Below are positions 8,016 through 16,840 of a stretch of DNA of 42,618 nt, one piece after another. The stretch is taken from contig JAUJNO010000006.1 of the NCBI GenBank assembly GCA_030448125.1, positions 161,888 to 204,505 on the forward strand. The letters are read 5' to 3'. The first letter of the stretch is position 1, and each line of letters begins with the position of its first letter. The translations under genes and the position numbers were made by a program. A model generated the notes under the pieces. The model saw nothing but the letters and a program-made list of their open reading frames with translations, was not told the DNA's origin and searched no databases. Source of the stretch: Rubrobacteraceae bacterium. Lineage in GTDB: Bacteria > Actinomycetota > Rubrobacteria > Rubrobacterales > Rubrobacteraceae.

Positions 8016-10190
8016 CTACTCCCGGAAGAGCCATTCGACGTCTTTGCCCAGGAGGTCCCGGATCTCACGCCTCAAAGGCCGGTGCTGGGGTTTCTTTAAA
8101 GTGGGGTCGGCGGCTACGAGCTCGAAGGCCGCGCGCCGAGCCTCGACCAGGACGTCTATATCCCTGAGTAGTTTGGCGATCTTGAGGTCCGGCATCCCGC
8201 TCTGGCGGCTCCCAAAGAGCGTGCCTTCACCCCTGATCCGCAGGTCGACCTCGGAGAGCTTGAAGCCGTCTTGATGGTCGCACAACGCTTCGAGCCTCTT
8301 ACGCGAGTCCTCGGTCTTCGGGTCGCCGACGAGGAAGCATTGGGGGGGATGCAGGCCCCGGCAGACCCTGCCGCGCAGTTGGTGCAGTTGGGAGAGCCCG
8401 AACCTCTCTGCGCCCTCGATCACGATCGCGCTCGCGTTCGGCACGTCCACCCCGACCTCGACGACGACAGTGGCGACGAGTACTTCTATCTCCCGCGCGC
8501 GGAACGCGGCCATCACCTCGCGCTTCTCAGCGGCCTTCATCCGGCCGTGGAGGAGCCCGACACGCCGGGTCGGGAAGATCTCCCCGGCTAGCTCCTCGTA
8601 GAGCTCCTCCGCCGCCCGGACATCCTCCAGAGCCTCGGACTCCTCCACCAGCGGGCAGATCACGTACGCCTGCCGGCCTTCTTCGAGCCCGGCGCGCACC
8701 GCCTCGTAGGCCCCGTCCCGCTCTGGGACCTCGATCATGCTCGTCTCGACCGGCTTGCGGCCGGGCGGCAGCTCGTCGAGCAGGGAGACCTCGAGGTCTC
8801 CGTACAGCGTGAGGGAGAGCGTCCTCGGGATCGGGGTGGCCGTCATCACCAGCGTGTCCGGGGTCGCGCCCTTCTCCTTGAAGACGGCACGTTGCCCGAC
8901 GCCGAAGCGGTGCTGCTCATCCACGACTACCAGAGAGAGGTTTCGGAACTCGACGCCTTTCTGGATCAGGGCATGCGTTCCCACGACGACGTGCGCCTCT
9001 CCACTCTTCAACGCCGCCAGAGCCGCCCGCCGCTCCGTCGCGCCCTGCGATCCGGTGAGGAGCACGACGTGTACCGGGAGGTCCTTCAAGGCCGCCGAGA
9101 TGGAGATGAAGTGCTGCTCGGCGAGGACCTCGGTCGGGGCCATGATCGCGCCCTGCCCCCCGGACTCGACGGCTGAGAGCAGGGCCGCGACGGCGACGAC
9201 GGTCTTGCCGCTCCCGACGTCGCCCTGGAGGAGGCGCCGCATGGGCTTCTCGGAGCGCATCCCTTCGAGGACCTCTCCGATCACACGCTCCTGTGCCCCG
9301 GTGAGTCCGAAGGGCAGATCCTTCAGGAAAGGATTGAGCAGACGCCCGTCTCCCCTTTGACTCCGGCCGAATTCGGTCTTCTCCAGACGCGCCTTGCGAG
9401 CGGCGAGGCCGGTCTGTATCAGGAAGAGCTCGTGGAAGACGAGCCGTCTCGTGGCCGCCTCAAGGCGCTTTTTATCGGCGGGGAAGTGGATCTCGTGTAT
9501 CGCGTCGTGCAGGTTCGCCAGACCGTGACGTGCGAGGATCTCTGCCGGCAGGGGGTCGAGGATCTGCCCGGCTTCGTCGAGGGCGCGATGGACCAGGGTC
9601 CTCACCCTCCGCGCGTTTATGCCTTTGTTGGCCGGGTAGACCGGCACGAAGCGTCCGGCGTGGGCGGTATCGCCCACCGTGGCCGGGTCGTCGATGAGCT
9701 CGAGGTTCTTTGCCGCGAGCTGTAGTCCGTGCCTGCGCTGCACCTCGCCCGAGACGAGGACCCAGGCGTCCGGGACGAGTTGGTTCAAGAGCCAACCGCG
9801 GCCCCAGACGGTCGCCGGTATGTAGCCCGTACCGTCGTAGAGCTGCACCGAGAGCCCCGGCGCTCGTCCCCGCACCGGTCGTCCCACCTTCTTCACGTTC
9901 ACCACCCGGCCAACGACCGTCGCCCTCTCCCCGACGCGCAGGTCGGAGATCTTCTTCACGTTCGAGAGGTCCTCGTGGCGGGTGGGATAGTGGGAGACGA
10001 GGTCGGCGAGGGACGTTACGTTCAGTTCCTCGAGCGCAGCCGCGATTCGGGGTCCCACGCCGGGCAACTCCGTGACGGGCACGGCGCGCAGCTCCGGCAG
10101 GGCCGTCCTTTGCGGGAGAAAGGGGAGCGTGTACCGCGCGGGAGCGCACCCTTCCCGGGACGCGTGCTCCTTATAGGAAGGCCACGCCAT
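8016..10190 (-). CDS. recG: ATP-dependent DNA helicase RecG
   Basis: Branch-migration helicase that regresses stalled forks and processes Holliday junctions. The N-terminal wedge/OB domain is at about residues 80-165. Walker A GDVGSGKT is at 323-330, followed by the DEQHRFGVGQR box, TATPIPRTL and QLRGRVCRG; the last usually reads GRVGRG, so a Cys replaces Gly there. With the ATG at 10190 the protein is 724 aa and overlaps the degV end by 20 nt. No strong ribosome-binding site supports that ATG, and a GTG about 36 codons later is an alternative. The C-terminus is complete. Confidence 0.93.
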   Translation of the reverse strand: MAWPSYKEHASREGCAPARYTLPFLPQRTALPELRAVPVTELPGVGPRIAAALEELNVTSLADLVSHYPTRHEDLSNVKKISDLRVGERATVVGRVVNVKKVGRPVRGRAPGLSVQLYDGTGYIPATVWGRGWLLNQLVPDAWVLVSGEVQRRHGLQLAAKNLELIDDPATVGDTAHAGRFVPVYPANKGINARRVRTLVHRALDEAGQILDPLPAEILARHGLANLHDAIHEIHFPADKKRLEAATRRLVFHELFLIQTGLAARKARLEKTEFGRSQRGDGRLLNPFLKDLPFGLTGAQERVIGEVLEGMRSEKPMRRLLQGDVGSGKTVVAVAALLSAVESGGQGAIMAPTEVLAEQHFISISAALKDLPVHVVLLTGSQGATERRAALAALKSGEAHVVVGTHALIQKGVEFRNLSLVVVDEQHRFGVGQRAVFKEKGATPDTLVMTATPIPRTLSLTLYGDLEVSLLDELPPGRKPVETSMIEVPERDGAYEAVRAGLEEGRQAYVICPLVEESEALEDVRAAEELYEELAGEIFPTRRVGLLHGRMKAAEKREVMAAFRAREIEVLVATVVVEVGVDVPNASAIVIEGAERFGLSQLHQLRGRVCRGLHPPQCFLVGDPKTEDSRKRLEALCDHQDGFKLSEVDLRIRGEGTLFGSRQSGMPDLKIAKLLRDIDVLVEARRAAFELVAADPTLKKPQHRPLRREIRDLLGKDVEWLFRE

Positions 10191-10986
10191 AGGCTCCCGG
10201 TCCGACGTGGGACCCGACGACCCCGCCGATCTCCGCGACGAAGCAGCCCTTCACGCCAAGTGCCGCCCTGAGCTCGGTGAGCGAGTCCCAGGCGCTGACG
10301 TGACCATAAGCCAGGGTGCGTCCCGCCTCCACGGCGGGCTTCGCCTCCTCCAGGATGGCCGCCATCTGCCGCTTTCGCCCCCGGGCCCGCTTGTGCGGCA
10401 CGACCTCCCCGTCCTCGACGCGCAAGACCGGCCGGACGTCGAGCGCCGTTCCCAGCAGACGCTGGGCCCGCCCGATGCGCCCACTCTTCTCCAGATACTC
10501 GAGGGTGCCGACGGCGAACAGGATCCTGCAGCGCTTTATCGCCGCCTCGACTGCCCTCTTGACCTCCTCGAAGTCTCCACCCTCGTCGATCACATTCAGC
10601 GCCTCGAGCAGGATGAGCCCCGACCCCATCTCCGCGCTCTTGGTGTCCATGACCTCCACGGGTCTGTCGACCATCCCCGCCGCCGTTACCGCCGAGCCGT
10701 GGGTCCCGCTGAACTTGCGCGAGAGCGTCAACACCAGGATGTCGTCGTACGCGTGGAGAGACTCGTAGGCCTCGACAAACGCCCCAGCAGGGGGCTGAGA
10801 GGTCGTCGGGAAGGCGGGAGCCCTCTCGAGCTTCTCGTAGAACTGGGCGTTGGAGAGGTCTACCTTGTCGGTGTACGTCTCTTCGGAGCCGAAAGAGAAC
10901 GTCAGCGGGACCACCCGAACGTTGGGGCGTTCTCGCATCCCCTCGGGCAGGCTCGTCGTCGAGTCCGTGACGATCGCGGTAGTCAC
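10171..10986 (-). CDS. degV: DegV-family fatty-acid-binding protein (FakB-type)
   Basis: 271-aa DegV protein. TAIVTDSTTSLPEG at the N-terminus, the TTSQPPAGAF stretch and LSRKFSGTHGSA are family signatures of the lipid-binding fold. FakB members present a fatty acid to FakA for phosphorylation to acyl-phosphate. The GTG start overlaps the fakA stop as GTGA, which makes a FakA-FakB pair likely. The same operon holds plsX, so acyl-phosphate from outside and from de novo synthesis would meet here. The fatty-acid preference cannot be read. Confidence 0.88.
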   Translation of the reverse strand: MTTAIVTDSTTSLPEGMRERPNVRVVPLTFSFGSEETYTDKVDLSNAQFYEKLERAPAFPTTSQPPAGAFVEAYESLHAYDDILVLTLSRKFSGTHGSAVTAAGMVDRPVEVMDTKSAEMGSGLILLEALNVIDEGGDFEEVKRAVEAAIKRCRILFAVGTLEYLEKSGRIGRAQRLLGTALDVRPVLRVEDGEVVPHKRARGRKRQMAAILEEAKPAVEAGRTLAYGHVSAWDSLTELRAALGVKGCFVAEIGGVVGSHVGPGAYGVAFL

Positions 10987-12641
10987 TCGGCCACAACCTG
11001 CAAGGGATACAACGGCTGCCCGCCGTCCTTGACCTCCACCAGGAGATCGGGGTCCAGGCGCCGGATGGCTTCGGCTATTCCCTCCGCGTCCGTCTCCCCA
11101 AGCTCCGCTCCCCGGAGCAACGTCACGACGTCCGCACCCTCCTCGAGCATCCTCCCTACGAGATCGAGCGCCGCACCCTCGATCTCGTCCTCCACCGCCA
11201 GAAGCTCCCCATCCAACAATCCGATGTAAGCTCCTTCTCGCACCTCGCGCCCCTCGACCCGGGCGTCGCGCACGGCCCGGGTGACCTCCGCGCAGCGAAG
11301 TCCCCGCAATATCTCACGCATCTCCGCGACGACCTCGTCGGGTTCCCCCTCGTCGTCGAAGCCGACCATCACAGCCAGCCCGCACGCGATGCTCGTCGTG
11401 GGAACGACGTGGGTACGGGTCCCGACGAGTTCTCCTGCCCTCTCCGCGATCAGGATGACGTTCTTGTTATTCGGCAGCAGGATCACGTCTTCGGCCCCGG
11501 TCTCTTCGACCGCCCGGGCGAGCTCCTCCCCGCTCGGGTTCGCCCCCTGCCCCCCCTCGACGACCACCGCGCCCATCGACTCGAAGAGCTCCCGATTCCC
11601 CGCCCCCCGGCCCGCCACCACGACACCAAGATTCGTCACGTTCTTCGAGGAAACCGGCTGTCCGCTGCCTTCGACACGGGCGCGCGTCTGGGCCTCCATG
11701 TCGTCGACCTTGACGCCGGAGAGCCGGCCGAAGCCGGCCGCGAAGGTGAGAGCGCCGCCGGGGTCCTGGGTGTGCAGGTGGACCTTGACGAGGTCGTCGT
11801 CGGGGACCACGAGCACGCTCTTGCCCATCTCGTGGATGCGCGCCTCGAACTCTGTTCCGTCGCCGGAGAAGCCGCCGACGCAGAACTCCGTGCAGTAGCC
11901 CCACGCCTCCTCCGCCGAGTGGGCCACGGTCTCGCGCAGACGCTCTCCGCCTGCCTCGGGTTTGTCCTCTTCTAGGAGGTCCGCGGGCTCTTCACCGCTC
12001 AGAGCCGCCAGAAGCCCGTCCAGTATCACGGCCACCCCAAGGCCTCCGGCGTCGACGACCCCCGCCTGTTTGAGGACATCGAGCAATTCGGGGGTCCGCT
12101 TCACCGAAGCGTGCGCCTCCCGGACGGCCGCCCGCAACACCTCCAGCCGGTCCTTCTCTCCCCGTTCCACACAGGACCGGGCCGCGCCCGCCGCGTCCTT
12201 TATCACCGAGAGCATCGTGCCCTCTACGGGCTCACTCACCGCCGCGTACGCCCGCTCCTTCGCTCCGGTGAGTGCCGCCGCGATCTCCACGGCGTCTATA
12301 GTGCTTGCCTTCTCCAGAGCCTCGCAGGCACCGCGCACGATCTGGGAGAGTATTACCCCGGAGTTGCCCCGCGCCCCCATGAGCGCGGCCCGCGATACTA
12401 CTCTGGCCACCTCCTCCCCTTCGAGGCCGGGCGTGGTCGAGATCTTTTCGAGTATCGACCGGAGCGTCAGGAGCATATTCGTCCCGGTGTCGCCGTCCGG
12501 GACCGGGTAGACGTTGAGGGCGTCTATCTTCGATGCGTGGGTCACGAGGGCGGCGTGCGCGGACGCGACGATGATCTTCAAGTCCGCGCTCACCGCGGCG
12601 CTTGCCGCTTCTCCTTCGCGTTTTTCAGCCGTCCCTTCCAT
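10983..12641 (-). CDS. fakA: Fatty acid kinase catalytic subunit (DAK-domain protein, FakA/YloV)
   Basis: 552-aa protein. The N-terminal DhaL-type ATP-binding domain carries NVYPVPDGDTGTN (residues 43-55), whose acidic residues bind Mg-ATP, and the ALMGARGNSGVILSQI loop. The middle and C-terminal DegV-like/YloV regions follow (LLPNNKNVIL, VVPTTSIACGLA). FakA phosphorylates FakB-bound fatty acids. The frame is open to 12752, but the ATG at 12641, preceded by AGGGA, gives the usual FakA length. It is the first gene of the long minus-strand run and is divergent from rpmB. Confidence 0.88.
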   Translation of the reverse strand: MEGTAEKREGEAASAAVSADLKIIVASAHAALVTHASKIDALNVYPVPDGDTGTNMLLTLRSILEKISTTPGLEGEEVARVVSRAALMGARGNSGVILSQIVRGACEALEKASTIDAVEIAAALTGAKERAYAAVSEPVEGTMLSVIKDAAGAARSCVERGEKDRLEVLRAAVREAHASVKRTPELLDVLKQAGVVDAGGLGVAVILDGLLAALSGEEPADLLEEDKPEAGGERLRETVAHSAEEAWGYCTEFCVGGFSGDGTEFEARIHEMGKSVLVVPDDDLVKVHLHTQDPGGALTFAAGFGRLSGVKVDDMEAQTRARVEGSGQPVSSKNVTNLGVVVAGRGAGNRELFESMGAVVVEGGQGANPSGEELARAVEETGAEDVILLPNNKNVILIAERAGELVGTRTHVVPTTSIACGLAVMVGFDDEGEPDEVVAEMREILRGLRCAEVTRAVRDARVEGREVREGAYIGLLDGELLAVEDEIEGAALDLVGRMLEEGADVVTLLRGAELGETDAEGIAEAIRRLDPDLLVEVKDGGQPLYPLQVVAE

Positions 12642-12722
12642 CACCCGTCCCTGGAGTCCCGAAAGAGGCCGCCCCACGACGAGCGGGACCGGCTCCGCTT
12701 GCAACTGCGCTCTACGAGAATC

Positions 12723-12731
12723 TGGTACAAT
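12723..12731 (+). promoter_or_regulatory. Possible extended -10 promoter for rpmB
   Basis: TGGTACAAT matches an extended -10 (TGn plus TACAAT) about 90 nt upstream of the rpmB start. A TTGCAA lies 21 nt before the TACAAT, too far for a good -35, so recognition would rest on the extended -10. It is in the 182-nt divergent fakA/rpmB spacer, which shows nothing else I can name. Confidence 0.4.
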
Positions 12732-12823
12732 CTCCGCCCGAAGCCTGGACACGGCGTCTCTTTAGCCGTCGCTTCCGGGCCTTCACCACACATTGGCCGG
12801 TATCCTAGCACAGGAGATATATC

Positions 12824-13054
12824 GTGGCGAAAGTTTGTTATTCCTGCGGAAAGCATCCGAGCTTCGGCAACGCGCGCAGCCACTCCTTGCGCGCCACGCG
12901 CCGGCGCTGGAACCCGAACCTGCAGAAGATCCGGATCCAGGAAGGCGCCTCGACGAAGCGCGCTTACGTCTGCACCTCCTGCCTGAAGGGGTTCAAGGTC
13001 CAGAAGGCCACGCCCCGTACGCGCCCCACCACCGTCGAAGGCACCCCAGCCTAA
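12824..13054 (+). CDS. rpmB: 50S ribosomal protein L28
   Basis: 76-aa L28. AKVCYSCGKHPSFGNARSHS and NLQKIRIQEG are typical, with CYSC and CTSC forming the four-Cys zinc site (the C+ paralogue type). The GTG at 12824 has AGGAGA 7 nt upstream. It is the only plus-strand gene in the first 33 kb and converges on ribH, with 7 nt between the stop codons and no visible hairpin terminator. Confidence 0.96.
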   Translation: MAKVCYSCGKHPSFGNARSHSLRATRRRWNPNLQKIRIQEGASTKRAYVCTSCLKGFKVQKATPRTRPTTVEGTPA

Positions 13055-13061
13055 AGAGAAC

Positions 13062-13640
13062 TTAAGCCCTCCTCCCCATCCCGGGGCTCTCCGACCGTGT
13101 CGCGGTCGCGGGAGCGTCGATCTGCGCGTTCCCCGAAGCGTCGTCTCGGGCCGCGTGCTCTTCCATTCGATCCAGGAGTGAGGCCATCTCGATGGCGGTG
13201 ACGGCGGCCTCGAAGCCCTTGTTGCCAGCCTTGGTGCCGGCCCGCTCGATGGCTTGCTCGATAGTGTCAGTGGTGATGACCCCGAAGATCACCGGCAGGT
13301 TCGCCTCCAGCGCCACCGCCGAGATGCCGCCGGCGACCCCGCCCGCTACGTAATCGAAGTGGGCCGTAGCGCCCCGGATAACGGCCCCCAGGCACACCAC
13401 GGCGTCGTAACGTCCCGAGAAGGCGAGCCTTTTGGCGGCGAGCGGCACCTCGTAGGAACCCGGCACCCAGACCACGTCCACGGAGGCGAGGTCACCCCCG
13501 TGCCGTTTTATCGCGTCCAGGGCGCCGTCGAGGAGCGGACGGACGATGAAGTCGTTGAAGCGCGAGGCCACGATACCGAAGGAGCGGCCGGCAGCCGTGA
13601 GATCCCCTTCGATGTGGTTCGGCCCCTTCTCCCTCTCCAA
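13062..13640 (-). CDS. ribH: 6,7-dimethyl-8-ribityllumazine synthase
   Basis: Penultimate step of riboflavin synthesis, condensing the pyrimidine intermediate with DHBP; usually an icosahedral or pentameric assembly. [26 protein letters not shown] and [14 protein letters not shown] (catalytic His in the last) are all present, as is [12 protein letters not shown]. It is 192 aa, about 35 longer than the core, from a low-complexity C-terminal tail (after [10 protein letters not shown]). The TTG at 13640 follows AAGGAGG. It is the last gene of the riboswitch-led operon. Confidence 0.95.
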   Translation of the reverse strand: MEREKGPNHIEGDLTAAGRSFGIVASRFNDFIVRPLLDGALDAIKRHGGDLASVDVVWVPGSYEVPLAAKRLAFSGRYDAVVCLGAVIRGATAHFDYVAGGVAGGISAVALEANLPVIFGVITTDTIEQAIERAGTKAGNKGFEAAVTAIEMASLLDRMEEHAARDDASGNAQIDAPATATRSESPGMGRRA

Positions 13641-13652
13641 AGCTCCGCCTCC

Positions 13653-14855
13653 TTAGAAATTATCGAAGACGTGGTTGAGCTTCTCTTTCTTGGTCTGCAG
13701 GTAACGCTTATTCTCCCCGTTCGGCTCTATCTCCAGCGGTATCCTCTCGGAGATCTCCAGCCCAAATCCCTGCAGTCCCACGACCTTGGTGAGGTTGTTG
13801 GTCATAAAGCGGATGCGCGAGAGGCCGAGGTCTTTGAGGATCAAGGCGCCGATACCGTAATCCCTGAGGTCCGGGGCGAAGCCGAGCCTCTGGTTTGCCT
13901 CGACGGTGTCGAGCCCCTCGTCCTGGAGGTGGTAGGCCTTCATCTTGTTGAGGAGACCGATGCCGCGCCCCTCCTGCTGCATGTACACGAGCACACCCTC
14001 GCCCTCCTGGGTGATCCTCGTCAGCGCCTTCTCGAGCTGTCCGCCGCAGTCGCAGCGCAGGGAGTGTAAAGCGTCACCCGTGAGGCAGGCCGAGTGGACG
14101 CGCACGAGGACGTTGTCCTTGCCCTCGGGCTCGCCCATCACGAGCGCCAGGTGCGTCATGTCGTCCACGTCGTTCTCGTAGGCTTTGAGCCTGAACTCCC
14201 CGAACTTGGTCGGCAGGCGGGTCTCGACGGCGAACTTCACGTGCCGCTCGTAGCGGAGGCGATACTCGATGATCTGGGCGACCGTCACCATCTTGACGCC
14301 GTGCTCTTTGGAGAACTTCTCCAGGTCGGGGACGCGGGCCATGGTGCCATCGTCGTTCATGATCTCGCAGATCACGCCGGCGGGCTTGAAGCCGGCCATG
14401 CGCGCGAGGTCCACCGCCGCCTCCGTCTGGCCGGCCCGCTGCAGAACGCCGCCCGAGCGCGCCCTCAAGGGGAAGATGTGACCCGGCATTACCAGGTCGT
14501 CCGGCCCCGTCGCTTCGTCCACCGCGACCCGGCAGGTGTGGGCGCGATCCGCGGTCGAGATGCCGGTCGTGATCCCGTTCTTCGCCTCGATGCTCGCGGT
14601 GAAGGCGGTGCCCATACGCGAGTGATTGTGCTGGACCATGTCCGGGATCTCCAACCGGTCGACGATCTCGCCGTTCATCGGCAGACAGATGAGGCCGCGC
14701 CCATAGGTCGCCATGAAGTTTATGTCTTCGTCCGTTACGAGTTCGGCGGCCATCGTCAGGTCGCCCTCGTTCTCCCGGTCTTCGTCGTCGCAGACGATGA
14801 CCATCTTGCCGTTCTTGATCTCCTCGATAACCTCTTCTATAGGACTAAACGGCAT
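13653..14855 (-). CDS. ribBA: Bifunctional 3,4-dihydroxy-2-butanone-4-phosphate synthase / GTP cyclohydrolase II, with an active-site change
   Basis: 400 aa. The N-terminal half is DHBP synthase: DDEDRENEGDL (acidic metal ligands E28/E30), HNHSRMGTAFT and PAGVICEIMNDDGTMAR. The C-terminal half is GTP cyclohydrolase II: SACLTGDALHSLRCDCGGQLE with the three zinc cysteines, and QQEGRGIGL. One key residue is unusual: the motif that normally reads R-x-G-H-T-E-A reads RAGQTEA, so the metal-binding His is Q143 (CAG). This may weaken or abolish DHBP synthesis. No second ribB is in the window. The ATG at 14855 overlaps the ribE end by 11 nt. Confidence 0.93.
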   Translation of the reverse strand: MPFSPIEEVIEEIKNGKMVIVCDDEDRENEGDLTMAAELVTDEDINFMATYGRGLICLPMNGEIVDRLEIPDMVQHNHSRMGTAFTASIEAKNGITTGISTADRAHTCRVAVDEATGPDDLVMPGHIFPLRARSGGVLQRAGQTEAAVDLARMAGFKPAGVICEIMNDDGTMARVPDLEKFSKEHGVKMVTVAQIIEYRLRYERHVKFAVETRLPTKFGEFRLKAYENDVDDMTHLALVMGEPEGKDNVLVRVHSACLTGDALHSLRCDCGGQLEKALTRITQEGEGVLVYMQQEGRGIGLLNKMKAYHLQDEGLDTVEANQRLGFAPDLRDYGIGALILKDLGLSRIRFMTNNLTKVVGLQGFGLEISERIPLEIEPNGENKRYLQTKKEKLNHVFDNF

Positions 14856-15498
14856 CTTCCACTCTCCTCTCGAAAGTTTGCGAATTTCCTTTTGACCGCG
14901 GCTCCAATAGCCGCTCCACGTACTTGGCTATAACGTCCGCCTCCAGGTTCACCCGGTCCCCGGGCGCGAGACTTCGCAGGTTCGTCACCCTCTTCGTCTG
15001 GGGCAGTATAGAGACGGTGAACGAGGACTCCTCGATAGAGACGAGGGTGAGGCTGATCCCATCTACGCACACGCTCCCCTTCTCGACAGCATACTTGAGG
15101 ACACTCGCGGGCGCCGAGAACTCCCAGATCTCCGCCTGGCTTTCGAAGGGACCTCCGCCCTCGGGTGTGACGCTCATCACCTCACCTACCCCATCGACGT
15201 GGCCCTGCACGATGTGCCCGCCGAACCTCGTCCCCAGCGTCATCGCCCGCTCCAGGTTGGCGACGCCCCCCTCGCGGAGCCCTCCCAACGCCGTCCGCCG
15301 CAGGGTCTCGGGCATCGCGTAGAAGACGAGCGTCTCCGCGTCCGTCTCATTGACCGTCAGGCACACCCCGTTCACCAATACGGAGTCGCCGACCCTTGCG
15401 TCTCCGGCGAGTCGCCCGGCGTGTATAGCGAGGCGCGCCATGCCGCCCTCCTCGATGGAGACCACGCGGCCCATCCCCTCAACCAGCCCTGTAAACAA
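14845..15498 (-). CDS. ribE: Riboflavin synthase, alpha subunit
   Basis: Final dismutation of two lumazines to riboflavin (also called ribC). It is 217 aa with two lumazine-binding repeats: MFTGLVEGMGRV...NGVCLTV in the first and GHIVQGHVDGVG...DGISLTLV in the second. The start overlaps the ribD end by 20 nt, so the four rib genes are translated as a tight operon under the FMN riboswitch. Confidence 0.94.
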   Translation of the reverse strand: MFTGLVEGMGRVVSIEEGGMARLAIHAGRLAGDARVGDSVLVNGVCLTVNETDAETLVFYAMPETLRRTALGGLREGGVANLERAMTLGTRFGGHIVQGHVDGVGEVMSVTPEGGGPFESQAEIWEFSAPASVLKYAVEKGSVCVDGISLTLVSIEESSFTVSILPQTKRVTNLRSLAPGDRVNLEADVIAKYVERLLEPRSKGNSQTFERRVEDAV

Positions 15499-16600
15499 GA
15501 TCCTCCTCCGACTCTAGCGGGTACAGCGTCACCACGACGTCCTCCCCGATCTTCTCGACGGCGTCAACACGCAGCTCCGGCGCTCCGGCCACGCCGGCCA
15601 CCTTCAGAGAGCCCATAAGCGGCATCCCTTCGGCCCCGAGCAGTTTCGGAGCATAGAATAGGGTCAGCTTATCGGCGAGCCCCCGGCCCACGAAGCGGCC
15701 GGCCGTCTCCCCACCTCCCTCGACCAGGACGCTCCGGATACCCCGACGGCCGAGCTCCTCGAGTACGAAGACGAGATCCAGCTCTCCGTTCACGAGCGGC
15801 GCCGGCACGACCTCGACGCCCGAAGCACGTAGTTCCTCCGCGCGGATGCCGTCACTGTTCTCCGCCGCGAAGACGATGACCGGGTCCGCGTAAGCCGTGC
15901 GCGCGAGCTTGCCGTCGGGGCGCAGGGTGAGGCGCGGGTCGAGGACTACACGGGTGACCGCGGGCGGGTCCTCGGAGAGGCCGCGGGGAGTAAGGAGAGG
16001 GTCGTCGACGCGCGCGGTTGCGGCGCCGACAAGTACGGCGCCGGCCTCTGCCCGGAGCTCGTGCGCCCGGCGCCGCGCGGCCTCGCCGGTGATCCACTTA
16101 CTCTCACCGTTCGATGCGGCGATCCTACCGTCCAGGGTCGTGGCTAGCTTGACGTGAACGAACGGGCGCCCCGTGTGCATGAGGCGCGAGAACTGCTCGT
16201 TCTGTTTCTCGAAAAAAGCGTCGTCGAGAACCTCGACCTCGACGCCCGCCTCGCGCAGGATCTCCACGCTGCGGCCGCGCATTCTGGGGTTGGGATCCAA
16301 GTGCCCCGCCACGACCCGCTTTATACCGGCCCTCAGGATCGCGGCCGTGCAAGGCGGCGTCTTGCCGTGGTGATTGCAAGGCTCTAGCGTCACGTACAGT
16401 TCGGCGCCCCTTGCCGCGGGCCCCGACCTTTCGAGGGCCGCTGCCTCCGCGTGGTAGTCTCCGGCGCGAGCATGCCAGCCCTCGCCTACCACCTCGTCAT
16501 CACGCACCACGACCGCCCCGACGAGGGGGTTGGGTGCTGCGGTATAGCGCCCGTGCTCCGCTAGCTCGCGGGCGCGTCGCATGAAAGCGTCCCGAGTCAC
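15479..16600 (-). CDS. ribD: Bifunctional diaminohydroxyphosphoribosylaminopyrimidine deaminase / reductase
   Basis: Two domains. The deaminase (residues 1 to about 145) has the zinc site H50-A-E52, C75 and C84 within PCNHHGKTPPC. The reductase (about 146-373) has PFVHVKLATTLDGRIA and the later SVLVEGGGETAGRF. It is 373 aa, normal. The GTG at 16600 has GAAAGG 5 nt upstream, and that Shine-Dalgarno is itself the last strand of the FMN riboswitch, so this start is the likely point of control. Confidence 0.95.
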   Translation of the reverse strand: MTRDAFMRRARELAEHGRYTAAPNPLVGAVVVRDDEVVGEGWHARAGDYHAEAAALERSGPAARGAELYVTLEPCNHHGKTPPCTAAILRAGIKRVVAGHLDPNPRMRGRSVEILREAGVEVEVLDDAFFEKQNEQFSRLMHTGRPFVHVKLATTLDGRIAASNGESKWITGEAARRRAHELRAEAGAVLVGAATARVDDPLLTPRGLSEDPPAVTRVVLDPRLTLRPDGKLARTAYADPVIVFAAENSDGIRAEELRASGVEVVPAPLVNGELDLVFVLEELGRRGIRSVLVEGGGETAGRFVGRGLADKLTLFYAPKLLGAEGMPLMGSLKVAGVAGAPELRVDAVEKIGEDVVVTLYPLESEEDLVYRAG

Positions 16601-16605
16601 AGCTA

Positions 16606-16773
16606 CCTTTCTCCCATCCGGACTCTCACCGTCGGCGCCGGACTACGGCCTGTGTTCACAGGCCTTCACCGGCTCAACCCCCAGACTCTCGCCGAAGGTT
16701 CGCGGGCTGTCCGCGAGGACTCAGATCCCCACGGGTTCACCGCCGGTGCGGGAATTTCACCCGCCCCCGAAAG
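16606..16773 (-). promoter_or_regulatory. FMN riboswitch (RFN element)
   Basis: On the minus strand the RNA begins CTTTCGGGGGCGGGTGAAA, then ACCGGCGGTG, and near its end has GCCGACGGTGAGAGTCC and GGATGGGAGAAAGG. These are the conserved RFN blocks in the right order and spacing, and CTTTC at the 5' end pairs with GAAAGG at the 3' end to close P1. No separate expression platform fits: the P1 3' strand is the ribD Shine-Dalgarno, 5 nt from the GTG. FMN binding would therefore hide the ribosome site directly (inference). Confidence 0.96.
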
Positions 16774-16790
16774 TTATCAAAGGCCAAGTT

Positions 16791-16818
16791 ACCATACGGC
16801 TGCCGCTCGGGTTGTGAA
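16791..16818 (-). promoter_or_regulatory. Probable promoter of the riboflavin operon
   Basis: On the minus strand TTCACA (16818-16813) and TATGGT (16796-16791) are separated by 16 nt, matching -35 and -10 at 5/6 and 4/6. Transcription would begin about 10 nt before the riboswitch, the expected geometry. The promoter lies between the rpe stop and the RFN element. Confidence 0.55.
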
Positions 16819-16840
16819 GACGTTACCGACCGCTCTCTCG

